A stretch of DNA of 64,000 nt from Candidatus Rhodobacter oscarellae (GTDB taxonomy: Bacteria > Pseudomonadota > Alphaproteobacteria > Rhodobacterales > Rhodobacteraceae): positions 730,124-794,123 of the forward strand of contig NZ_LFTY01000002.1 of the NCBI RefSeq assembly GCF_001078595.1, in the 5' to 3' direction. The notes beneath the pieces were generated by a model that saw nothing but the letters and a program-made list of their open reading frames with translations, was not told the DNA's origin and did not search any database. The position numbers were made by a program, and so were the translations under genes. Positions 37,620 to 46,300 of the stretch are shown one piece after another (the stretch's first letter is position 1; every line of letters starts with the position of its first letter).

Positions 37620-38786
37620 ATGGAAAAGCTCGTGATCAAGAACATCGGTCAGATCCTGTCTGGCAAGATGGAGGAGCCGATCTTTGATGGCGACTGCCTG
37701 GTAGCGGTGGACGGCAAGATCAGCGCCTGGGGCAGGGAGGCGGACCTGGATACCGAGGGGGCGACTTGCGTGGTGGACGCCCACGGGGTGACCCTGGCGC
37801 CCGGTCTGATCGACAGCCATGTGCACCCGGTCGTGGGCGATTACACCCCACGCCAGCAACAGCTACACTGGATCGACAGCACGCTGCATGGCGGCGTGAC
37901 CACCATGATCTCGGCGGGCGAGGTCCACATGCCCGGCCGCCCCAAGGACATCATCGGGCTCAAGGCGATGGCGATCGCCGCGCAGCGCTGGTACGAGAAC
38001 TTCCGCCCCTCCGGCGTCAAGGTCCACGCGGGCGCGCCGGTGATCGAGCATGGCATGGTCGAGGAGGATTTTGCCGAGCTGGCGAAATCCGGCGTGAAAT
38101 ATCTGGGCGAAGTCGGCCTGGGCACGGTCAAGGATGGCAAGACCGCCAATCAGATGGTCGATTGGGCGCGCAAATACGGCATTCAAAGCACGATCCATAC
38201 CGGCGGGCCGTCGATCCCCGGCTCGGGGCTCATTGATGCCGATATGGTGATGGAGACCGGCACCGATGTGATCGGGCACATAAACGGCGGCCACTCGGCG
38301 CTGCCCGACGACCAGATCATCTGCCTCTGCGAGAGCTGCACCAAGCAGGCCTTCGAGATCGTGCATAACGGCAATGAGCGCGCCGCGGTGCTGACGGTGA
38401 ACACGGCGCGCGAGCTGGGCAAGCTGGATCAGGTGATCCTGGGCACTGACGGACCCGCGGGGTCGGGGGTGCAGCCGCTGGGCATCCTGCGGATGATCGC
38501 GATGCTCTCTGCGTTTGGGAACGTGCCCGCCGAGATTGCCTTTTGCTTTGGCAATGGCAACACCGCGCGGCAGCGCGACCTGGATGTGGGGCTGATCGAG
38601 AAGGGCTATTCGGCGGATTTCGTGCTGCTGGACCAGGCGCAGCACGCGCCGGGCAAGACCATGCTCGAAAGCGTCCAGCAGGGCAACCTGCCCGGCGTTG
38701 GCATGACGATCATCGACGGGGTGATCCGATCCGAGCGTAGCCGCAATACGCCGCCCGCACAGCGCCTGCCCGAATGCATTTCGTGA
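37620..38786 (+). CDS. Enamidase-like amidohydrolase
   Basis: This 388-residue metal-dependent hydrolase is strikingly like the enamidase of nicotinate fermentation, as I remember that sequence: VIKNIGQILSGKMEEPIFDGD, PGLIDSHVHPVVGDYTPRQQ, LHGGVTTMISAGEVHMPGRPKD, FRPSGVKVHAGAPVIEHGM, GEVGLGTVKDGK, THTGGPSIPGS-like segments, ILGTDGPAGSGVQPLGILR and the C-terminal SRNTPPAQR. Enamidase opens 1,4,5,6-tetrahydro-6-oxonicotinate. ATG 37620 follows GGGGAGG. The aerobic context with a flavin hydroxylase suggests a related ring-opening step on another heterocycle. Confidence 0.82.
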   Translation: MEKLVIKNIGQILSGKMEEPIFDGDCLVAVDGKISAWGREADLDTEGATCVVDAHGVTLAPGLIDSHVHPVVGDYTPRQQQLHWIDSTLHGGVTTMISAGEVHMPGRPKDIIGLKAMAIAAQRWYENFRPSGVKVHAGAPVIEHGMVEEDFAELAKSGVKYLGEVGLGTVKDGKTANQMVDWARKYGIQSTIHTGGPSIPGSGLIDADMVMETGTDVIGHINGGHSALPDDQIICLCESCTKQAFEIVHNGNERAAVLTVNTARELGKLDQVILGTDGPAGSGVQPLGILRMIAMLSAFGNVPAEIAFCFGNGNTARQRDLDVGLIEKGYSADFVLLDQAQHAPGKTMLESVQQGNLPGVGMTIIDGVIRSERSRNTPPAQRLPECIS

Positions 38787-38823
38787 TCAAGCCGCCAGAG
38801 CGGCGGGACGAGCAAGCTGGGTT

Positions 38824-40245
38824 TCAGCCTGGGCCGGCGCGCAGCACCGCGCCGGGGTTCATGATCCCGTTCGGGTCAAGCGCGGATTTGATCGCCCGCA
38901 TCGCGGCAAGCTTGGAGGGGTCGCCGTAGCGCTCTAGATCCGGGGCCTTCAGCCGCCCGATCCCGTGCTCGGCACTGATAGAGCCGTCCATCTCGTGCAC
39001 CAGGTCATGCACGATGCGTTGCACCTGCGGCTTCTCGGCGATGCGGTCGGCCTTGGCCTCGCCCGGTAGCGGGAAGGCGTTGAAATGCAGGTTGCCGTCG
39101 CCCAGATGGCCAAAACAGTTGATGCGATAGGCGCCGTGCTGGGCAAGCCGCTCGGAGGCGCGGGCGATGTAGTCGGGTATGGCCGATAGCGGTAGCGAGA
39201 TGTCATGCGAGGCGATGGCGCCGACGCGCTTATTGGCCTCGGGGATGGTCTCGCGGATGTGCCAGAAGTCGCGCCGCTGCGCCTCGGATTGCGCGATAAG
39301 CCCGTCGCTGACCAGCCCGGCCTCGTGCCCGCGCGCAAAGAGCGCCTCGAGCGCGTCCTGCGGCGCGCGTCCCGGGCCAAGCCCAAGATCGACCAGCACC
39401 ATCCAGTCCGGCGGGTCAGCAAATGGCTGGCGCAGCTCGGGCACCGTCTCTGCCAAAAAGCGCAGCCCTTGGCCCGAGATCAGCTCGAAGGCAGAGATCC
39501 CCTCGCCGATCACGTCGCCCGCCATTGCCAGAAGCTCCAGCGCGGCGGCGGGCGAGGGCACCACCATCAGCGCGGCACCCGTGGCCGCGGGCAGGGGGTA
39601 GAGCCGCAGCGCCGCGGCGGTGATCACCCCCAGCGTGCCCTCGGCCCCGATCAGCAGGTTGCGCAGGTCATATCCGGTGTTGTCCTTGCGCAGCCGCTTG
39701 AGCCCGTGCCAGATCGACCCGTCCGGCAGCACCGCCTCGAGCCCCAGGCACAGCTCGCGCGCGTTGCCGTAGCGCAGCACGTTCACCCCGCCCGCATTCG
39801 TGGATAAGAGCCCGCCAATGCGCGCCGAGCCCTGCGAGGCCAGCGTCAGCGGAAAGAGCCGCCCGGCCTGCTCTGCGGCCCCTTGGACGGTCTCCAGAAT
39901 AGCGCCCGCCTCGGCCACCAGCACGTTCTCTGAGGGGTAGGTGGCGCGGATCGCGGTCATGCGCTCGAGCGAAAGCAGCAGCGGCGCGGGGCCCTCGGGC
40001 AGGACCTGCCCGCCGACCAGCCCGGTGCCGCCGCCATAGGGCACCACCGGCACCCGGGCGCGGCCAGCGGCGCGCAATATCGTGGCAACCTCCTCGGTGG
40101 AGCCCGGCGCCAGGACCAGCCCCGCCTGGCCGCGATAAGCGCCGCGGGGCTCCTCCAGATAGCGCGGCGCGACCTCGCGAAATGCCGCCTGGGGCAAGTC
40201 AGCGCGCAGGGCCTCGGCAAACTGCGCGTCGGCGTCGTTCAGCAT
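38824..40245 (-). CDS. GlcD-like FAD-linked oxidase 2
   Basis: This 473-residue protein has the same layout as the oxidase at 29780: PYGGGTGLVGGQVLPEG, STNAGGVNVLRYGNARELCLGLEAVLPDG, NTGYDLRNLLIGAEGTLGVIT, FGHLGDGNLHFNAFP and SISAEHGIGRLK. It oxidises a D-2-hydroxyacid of unknown identity. ATG 40245 follows GGAGAA. It converges on the enamidase gene and lies 22 bases after a small conserved-looking gene on the same strand. Confidence 0.88.
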   Translation of the reverse strand: MLNDADAQFAEALRADLPQAAFREVAPRYLEEPRGAYRGQAGLVLAPGSTEEVATILRAAGRARVPVVPYGGGTGLVGGQVLPEGPAPLLLSLERMTAIRATYPSENVLVAEAGAILETVQGAAEQAGRLFPLTLASQGSARIGGLLSTNAGGVNVLRYGNARELCLGLEAVLPDGSIWHGLKRLRKDNTGYDLRNLLIGAEGTLGVITAAALRLYPLPAATGAALMVVPSPAAALELLAMAGDVIGEGISAFELISGQGLRFLAETVPELRQPFADPPDWMVLVDLGLGPGRAPQDALEALFARGHEAGLVSDGLIAQSEAQRRDFWHIRETIPEANKRVGAIASHDISLPLSAIPDYIARASERLAQHGAYRINCFGHLGDGNLHFNAFPLPGEAKADRIAEKPQVQRIVHDLVHEMDGSISAEHGIGRLKAPDLERYGDPSKLAAMRAIKSALDPNGIMNPGAVLRAGPG

Positions 40246-40267
40246 TGTAGGTTCTCCGTGCGCCCGC

Positions 40268-40510
40268 TTAGCGGTCCTTGGCTGCGGCGATCTGATAGAT
40301 CCCCTCGGGTAGATCCAGCGCCGCGCCCAGATCACGCAGCTGCGCGTTCGAGAGCGTGACCGTCGAGACCTCGCCGCTATCGGGATCGGCCTGCTCTATG
40401 GTGACGCAATCCTCGAAGGCGTTGATTGTGATGTCCTCTTGCCGGTGCGAGGCGACCTCGTCAACGAGGGTGATCACGGTGGCGTCGAATTCGTGCTCGA
40501 TGGTGAACAT
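40268..40510 (-). CDS. 80-residue acidic hypothetical protein
   Basis: This small acidic protein (starting MFTIEHEFDATVITLVDEVA, ending LPEGIYQIAAAKDR) is predicted soluble with mixed beta and helix. It precedes the GlcD-like gene by 22 bases on the same strand and so is probably cotranscribed. I do not recognise a characterised family. Codon use and a clean ATG start support it as a real gene. Confidence 0.65.
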   Translation of the reverse strand: MFTIEHEFDATVITLVDEVASHRQEDITINAFEDCVTIEQADPDSGEVSTVTLSNAQLRDLGAALDLPEGIYQIAAAKDR

Positions 40511-40655
40511 GGCACCAGCCTAGCCTGCGGGGTTCGGTTTGCAAGGCCCTGCGCGGTCCTGAGGCGCGATCTTTTGCGCATGCGCGCAATCGCGTCTGGC
40601 CGCGGCCGGCATGTCTGCTAGATTGCGCCTAACTTCTTTGGGAGAACGGCAGGTG

Positions 40656-41348
40656 ATGCGCCCATTCTTCGTGATATGTGCGGGCCTTGCGCTGGCGGCC
40701 TGCACGACCGTGACGTCGCCGCCCGCGACGGCTCCCGCGCCGGGCAATGCGTCCAATGCGGCGCCCATCAACAGCTTCTCAGCCGTCGTCGCCCGGGTCG
40801 AGCCGGTGGCCGAGCAGGTCTGCCGCGAACGCGCGCCGCGCTTGAATTGCGACTTCGAGATCTTTGTGGACCGGCGCGCGGGTCTGCCCGCCAACGCCTT
40901 TCAGACCGTTGATCGCAATGGCCGCCCGATCATCGGCTTCACCGCCTCACTTGTCGCGGAGCTGCGCAATCGCGACGAGCTGGCCTTTATCCTGGGTCAT
41001 GAGGCGGCGCATCATATCGCCGGTCACCTGTCGCGGCAGCGCGACACCGCCCTGCGCGGCGCGCTTGTGGCGGGGATCCTGGCTGGGATCGGCGGCGGCA
41101 ACGCGGGCGACGTGCGCAGCGCGCAAGAGGTCGGCGCCACGGTGGGCGCGCGGGTCTACTCCAAGGAGTTCGAGCTAGAGGCCGATGCGCTGGGCACGGT
41201 GATCGCCTATCGCGCCGGGTTCAATCCCAGCATCGGGGCGCTTTTCTTCACGCGAATCGCGGATCCGGGCAATCAATTCCTGGGCACGCACCCCCCGAAC
41301 GCGCAGCGCATCCAAACCGTGCAACGCACGCTGGAGACGCTGCGCTGA
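40656..41348 (+). CDS. M48-family metalloprotease lipoprotein
   Basis: This 230-residue protein starts at ATG 40656. Its signal peptide ends in the lipobox LAAC (Cys near residue 15), so it should be a lipid-anchored periplasmic or outer-membrane protein. The zinc site is ILGHEAAHHIAGH (HExxH near residues 115-119) with the third ligand in EFELEADALG near residue 173. The order and spacing match the BepA/LoiP group, which does quality control of envelope proteins. It is a single gene. Confidence 0.88.
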   Translation: MRPFFVICAGLALAACTTVTSPPATAPAPGNASNAAPINSFSAVVARVEPVAEQVCRERAPRLNCDFEIFVDRRAGLPANAFQTVDRNGRPIIGFTASLVAELRNRDELAFILGHEAAHHIAGHLSRQRDTALRGALVAGILAGIGGGNAGDVRSAQEVGATVGARVYSKEFELEADALGTVIAYRAGFNPSIGALFFTRIADPGNQFLGTHPPNAQRIQTVQRTLETLR

Positions 41349-41390
41349 GGCGGGCTGCTCTACCTGACAAACATTTGAACAAAAGTGCTC

Positions 41391-41420
41391 GCCCCAAGGG
41401 AGAGTTCGGGGCCCGTTTCT
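41391..41420 (+). terminator. Possible terminator after the M48 gene
   Basis: GCCCC (41391-41395) can pair with GGGGC (41408-41412), extended by AA/TT with a bulged C, and is followed by CCGTTTCTTTCC. It lies about 45 bases after the M48 stop. Confidence 0.4.
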
Positions 41421-41488
41421 TTCCACTATTTTCATTTTTTTAAGGCCTAGCGGCTAATCCGTCCGATAAAGAATCACGAGTGAAGAAT

Positions 41489-42073
41489 ATGCACGGCCTG
41501 ATAAACCGATCGATTCAATGTTTCGTCCGCGACAGCTATGGTGTCGAAGCCTGGCAAGCCGTTGCGGCTGCTGCAAATATTGGCGATGACGGGTTCGAGG
41601 CTTTGCTGCGATACGACCCCGCGATCACCCATGCAATTCTGGCCAGCGCCGAATCTCATCTCGACAGCCCGCGCGCGATGATACTGGAGGATATCGGCAG
41701 CTACCTCGTGTCTCACCCCAATTTGCACGCGCCGCGACGGCTCTTGCGGTTCGGCGGCGGGTCCTTCGTTGATTTCCTGTTCTCGCTGGACGAGCTGCGG
41801 GGCCGCGTGCGGCTGGCCGTTCCGGATCTGGAGTTCCCATTGCTGGAGCTGCTGGATCACTCCTCGCGCGCCTACACGCTTTTGGTGACGTCGCAGCAGC
41901 CGGGGTTCGGCCATGTGCTGGTCGGTATGCTGCGTGGCATGGCCGACGATTACGGCGCGCTGGTGTTCTTGGAGCATCGCGGGCGCCGCGACGGGGTAGA
42001 GACGATCTCGATCGACCTCATAGAGGTAAGTTACGCGCAGGGCCGCGACTTTGCCTTGGCGCCAACCGCATGA
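41489..42073 (+). CDS. H-NOX (haem NO-binding) domain protein, apparently without the haem ligand
   Basis: This 194-residue protein has the HNOB fold pattern: HGLINRSIQCFVRDSYGVEAW at the start, MILEDIGSYLVSHPN, LRFGGGSFVDFLFSLDELRGRVRLAVPDL and GFGHVLVGMLRGMADDYG. In working H-NOX proteins the segment after the DFL motif carries the proximal His, and a YxSxR motif holds the haem propionates. Here the first position reads LDELRGRVRL (no His) and the second reads LLVTSQQ. Haem binding is therefore doubtful. It overlaps the diguanylate cyclase gene by ATGA, so it probably gates that enzyme. GTG 41480 is an alternative start. Confidence 0.78.
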   Translation: MHGLINRSIQCFVRDSYGVEAWQAVAAAANIGDDGFEALLRYDPAITHAILASAESHLDSPRAMILEDIGSYLVSHPNLHAPRRLLRFGGGSFVDFLFSLDELRGRVRLAVPDLEFPLLELLDHSSRAYTLLVTSQQPGFGHVLVGMLRGMADDYGALVFLEHRGRRDGVETISIDLIEVSYAQGRDFALAPTA

Positions 42074-43125
42074 AGGCGGCCGCAAACGCAGATATCCTGG
42101 GCATGCCACTCGCGGCTTTGGACGCCCTGATGCCGATGCATGCCATCGTGACGCATACGGGGCATATCCGCCACGCCGGGCCCACGCTGAACAAGCTCGC
42201 GCCAGGGGGCAGCCTTGAAGGCACGCGGTTCCTTGAGGAGTTCGAACTGCGCCGCCCCCGGGCGGTGAGCCTGATCGCAGAGCTGGCTCAGGGCGGCCAC
42301 CAGCGGCTAAACCTGCGTCTGCGCCGCCGCGATGACATCCCGGTGAAGGGGCTGGCGGTGCCCATGCCCGAGACCGGCGGCATCCTGGTCAACCTGTCAT
42401 TCGGGGTGTCCTCGGTAGAGGCCATCACCGCATTTGATCTCAGCAGCGCGGATTTCGCCGCCACCGATCTTGCCATCGAGCTGCTCTATCAGATCGAGGT
42501 CAAGAACGCCGTCATGGAAGAGAGCCGCGATCTCAACATGCGCCTGGAGGGCGCTAAATCCGCCGCCGAGGAGCAGGCGCATTCGGACCCGCTGACCGGG
42601 CTAAAGAACCGCCGCGCGATGGAGCTGATCCTGGCGCGTTACCGCTCCTGCCGCGAGAAGTTCAGCCTCATCCAGATGGATCTGGACCACTTCAAGCCGG
42701 TGAATGATACGATGGGCCACGCCGCGGGCGACTTTGTTCTGCGCCGCGCCGCCCAGATCCTGCTTGAAGAGACACGGACAGAGGATTCCGTCATCCGCTG
42801 CGGCGGTGACGAGTTCGTCTTGCTCTTGCACCGCGAAACCGACCCTGTGCGCCTCAGCAAGGTCGCCGGGCGCATCCTGGACCGGCTGGCCGAGCCGATC
42901 GCCTTTGAGGACAAGGTCTGCCAGATTTCCGGCTCGATGGGGATCACGATGTCGGACGAATATTCCGAGATTGATATCGAGCAAATGATGGTCGATGCCG
43001 ATGTGGCGCTTTATGCCTCAAAGGCGGCGGGCCGGGCGCAGTACACTTTCGTGCGCGAGATTGGCGGGGTGGGGCAGTCGGCCTCGTCGCTATCGGACGC
43101 GCATCCGCGCTACCGTACCGGCTAA
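42070..43125 (+). CDS. Diguanylate cyclase with an HNOB-associated sensor domain
   Basis: This 351-residue protein begins with a PAS-like HNOBA domain (about residues 1-150, with the family motif FLEEFELRRPRAVS). A short coiled coil (about 150-180, EVKNAVMEESRDLNMRLEGAKSAAEEQ) leads to a GGDEF domain with DPLTGLKNRR, IQMDLDHFKPVNDTMGH, the inhibitory-site RTED and RCGGDEFVLLL. The catalytic and I-site residues are intact, so it should make c-di-GMP and be feedback-inhibited. Coupling to the H-NOX-like gene points to a two-protein sensor-output pair. A PilZ protein is encoded at 12010. Confidence 0.9.
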   Translation: MKAAANADILGMPLAALDALMPMHAIVTHTGHIRHAGPTLNKLAPGGSLEGTRFLEEFELRRPRAVSLIAELAQGGHQRLNLRLRRRDDIPVKGLAVPMPETGGILVNLSFGVSSVEAITAFDLSSADFAATDLAIELLYQIEVKNAVMEESRDLNMRLEGAKSAAEEQAHSDPLTGLKNRRAMELILARYRSCREKFSLIQMDLDHFKPVNDTMGHAAGDFVLRRAAQILLEETRTEDSVIRCGGDEFVLLLHRETDPVRLSKVAGRILDRLAEPIAFEDKVCQISGSMGITMSDEYSEIDIEQMMVDADVALYASKAAGRAQYTFVREIGGVGQSASSLSDAHPRYRTG

Positions 43126-43240
43126 CGCGTTTCGCGTTTCACCAGGGAGCGGCTTGGCACCAAACCGCCGCGCAACATTCTGATGTCGCGCGATTTTCCG
43201 AGGCTCGGGGCGCCCTCATTATTCCAAAGGCCCCTGCAAA

Positions 43241-43270
43241 AGAAAACGCGCGCCCAGACCCGGGCGCGCG
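43241..43270 (-). terminator. Terminator after the giant autotransporter gene
   Basis: CGCGCGCCC (43247-43255) pairs perfectly with GGGCGCGCG (43262-43270) around six bases. On the minus strand TTTTCTTTT follows, a strong intrinsic terminator 33 bases after the autotransporter stop. On the plus strand it is followed by CTCTTT and may also end the diguanylate cyclase transcript. Confidence 0.85.
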
Positions 43271-43302
43271 CTCTTTGCCTGCGTGGATGCGCCCGGCGGG
43301 CG

Positions 43303-46300
43303 CTACCGCGCGGTCGGCTTTTGCAGCGGGATCTCAAGCTCGAAGCTCAGGCCCCAGGCGTCAAAATCCGATCTAAACAGCCCGTCATAGGTGGCGCCGA
43401 TCCCCAGCTTGGTGCCGTTCTCTTCGGTCACCGTCACCCCGGCCTTGAGGCGCCCGCGCCAACCGCTGGTCGAGGCCGTGTCGGGGTTGGTCACCGTCAC
43501 GCCGCTGGTCTGGCCGAGGTTATAGATCGCATCGACGCTGAAATAGGGCGCGATGATCTCGCCATCATCGCCCAGGAACCGCCCGGTGAAGGTCGGCCCG
43601 ATCTTCAGCTGCCCCAGCTCCACCGTCTGCGACGGGATCGAGGCCCCGGTGCTGTCGATGTAGCTGTCCTGCGTCTCGCGGTAATAGGACAGGCTGGCGG
43701 TTGGCGAGATCGTCCAATTGCCCTGCTGGAAGTCGCCGCTGAGGCTGGCCGAGGCCAGCAATCGCCGGGTGTCGAAGCTGTCGGTATAGGTGTTGAACGG
43801 GCTCACCTTGTTGTTAGAGGCCCCGCCCGCGAGGCGCGCGTCGAAGTAGAGGTTCGGCGCGAGCTTTGCGGTCATATAGGGCCCGATGAGCCAGCCCGAG
43901 CCGCTGGCCGACGAGATTGCCGTGTCATCCTCCATCGAGTCAAAGGACACCATCGCGCCGATCAGCAGGTTCTCGTTCAGCACGTAATCCGCGCCGATAT
44001 GCGCCGCCGTGAAATGCCCGGTGCCGTTGGTGCCGGTGTCGAACTCCTTGTGATGGGCCTCGAACCAGGCGTCGAACCGGTAGTTTGGCACGTAAATGGC
44101 GTCCTTGGTCGAGCCATGCGCAAGCTGCACGCTGGCCGCGGCCTGGCGCACCTGTAAGAGGCTGGACTTAAAGCTGTAATTGCCCGGCTGCATCGTCGCG
44201 GTGAAGGGCAGCATCGCCTTAAGATCGCCATTGGCGAAGCTCAACGCGCTTGCATTGCCAAAGCCGCGGCCCAGCCGGTCGCGCCCGCGCGCGCCCAGGT
44301 TCGGCTCGGTCGACAGGATCAGGTCCGCCCGCTTTGTCAGGAACTGGTTGATCACGTCGACGGTCTGCTGCACCGGGCTGAGCGCGGTGAATGTACAGGT
44401 CACGCTCTCGAGCGGCGAGAGCGTCAACGCAATCGCGTTGTTGGCCAAGTCCACGCTGCTGTCGCCGTCGTCGCAGACCCCGCTATCGAAGGCGACGCCC
44501 GTTGGCGGCGCGATGGCAACCGAATAGCTGCCCTCGCTGCTGCGCAGCGGCCCTTGCGTGCCCGTGCCGCCAGCCACCGCCACCGTCGCGTTCAGTTCTG
44601 TCGCGCTGGACGAGAAGGCATAGCTGCCATCGCTGCCGGTCACCACATAGGTCACAAAGGCCCGCGCGATGGTGTTCACCACCAAGTCGGCATCACCCAC
44701 CAGGTTAGAGAAGTCGCCGATCGCGTTCGCGATCACGTTGACCTTCAGCTCGCAACTGCCATTGGCAGGCACCGTGGCGCCCGAGATCTGCACCTGGGTG
44801 CTGCCCTCCACCGCCGTGACCGTGCCGCCCGAACAGGTGGTCGACACGTTCGTGCCCGCCATCGCGTTCGCCCGCGACGTCGCCGCCCCGCCCACGTTCA
44901 GGCCCGCCGGCAGGTTCTGGATGAAGTTCAGGATCTGGTCGATATCGGCGTCATTTTGGAACAGGAACACCAGCTCGGTCAGCTCAAACAGCTCGATGAT
45001 TGGCGGGTTGAACGAGGCCGCAGAGGTGATCGGCACCGCGTTGACCGTCAGCGAGGCCGTCGCCACGGGCGAGGCGCTGGGCAGATCGCTGGTCAGCTCG
45101 CTGCTTGTGTTGTCCAGCGAACCCGTGGTCAGCGCCTGGACCTGCACCGAGAGGGTACAGGTCGTGCCCGCCGCCAGCGTGCCGCCGCTGAGGCTCACCA
45201 AGCCGCTCAGCGCCGTCGCGGTGAAGGTGCCTCCGCAAGTATTGGTCGCCGCAGGCGCCGACGATACGATCAGCCCCGCGGGGAAGCTGTCGGTGAAGGC
45301 CATCGACGCCGCCTCGATCGCGTTGGCGGAGTTGTCGATGGTGAAGGTCAGCGTGCTGGACGAGCCTAGATCGATTGTTGCGGGCGCGAACGCCTTGGCA
45401 AAGCCCATCGCCGCCGCCGCGTTCACCGTCAGATCGGTGGCAGCCGCGCTCCCCGTCGCAATCGACGAGGTCACATCAAAACCCGGGTTGGTCAGTGTGC
45501 CGGGCAGCGTGGCGCGTAGGTCCACCGCGATGGCGCAGCTTGCGCCCTCGGCCAATGTGCCACCCGATAGCGACACCGCGCCAGTGCCCGCCGCCGCCGT
45601 CAATGTGCCGCCGCAGGTGTTGCTCTCATTCGGCACCGCCGCCACCTGAAGCCCCGCGGGCAGGGTGTCGGTGAAGGCCAGGCTGGCCGCCTCGATGCTG
45701 TTGCCCGCATTGTCGATGGTGATCGTCGCCGTGGTCGTCTGGCCCTGCTCGATCGTGGCAGGCGCAAAGACCTTGGTCACGACCGGTGCGGCCGCCGCGT
45801 TGGCGGTCAGCGAGACCGGCGCCGAGGTCGCCGTGGCAATGCTAGAGGTCAGGTCCATCGCCGGGTTGGTCAGCGTGCCCGCGCCTACGGCGCGCAGCAC
45901 CACCACAACCGTGCAGCTTGCGCCCTCTGCCAAGGTGCCGCCGCTGAGGCTAAAGCTGCTCGCGCCGGTTGTCGCAGAGGCCGTCCCGCCGCAGGTCGTG
46001 CTGATCAGAGAGCCCCCGCCCGACGCTGTCCCAATCACGAGCCCGGCGGGCAGGGCGTCGGTGAAGGCCAGGTTGCTTGCTTCAATCGCGTTGGGGGCGT
46101 TGTCGATGGTCACCGTGGCGGTCAGCGACTGGCCCTGGTCAAGCGTGCTAACCGAGAACGCCTTGGCAAAGCCCGGCGCCGCCGCCGCATTCACGGTCAG
46201 ATCCGTGGCCGCCACCGTGCCGGTGGCAATCGACGAGGTCACGTCGAAGGCTGGGTTGGTCAGCGTGCCGCCATCCAGCGCGCGCAGCGCCACCGTGACC

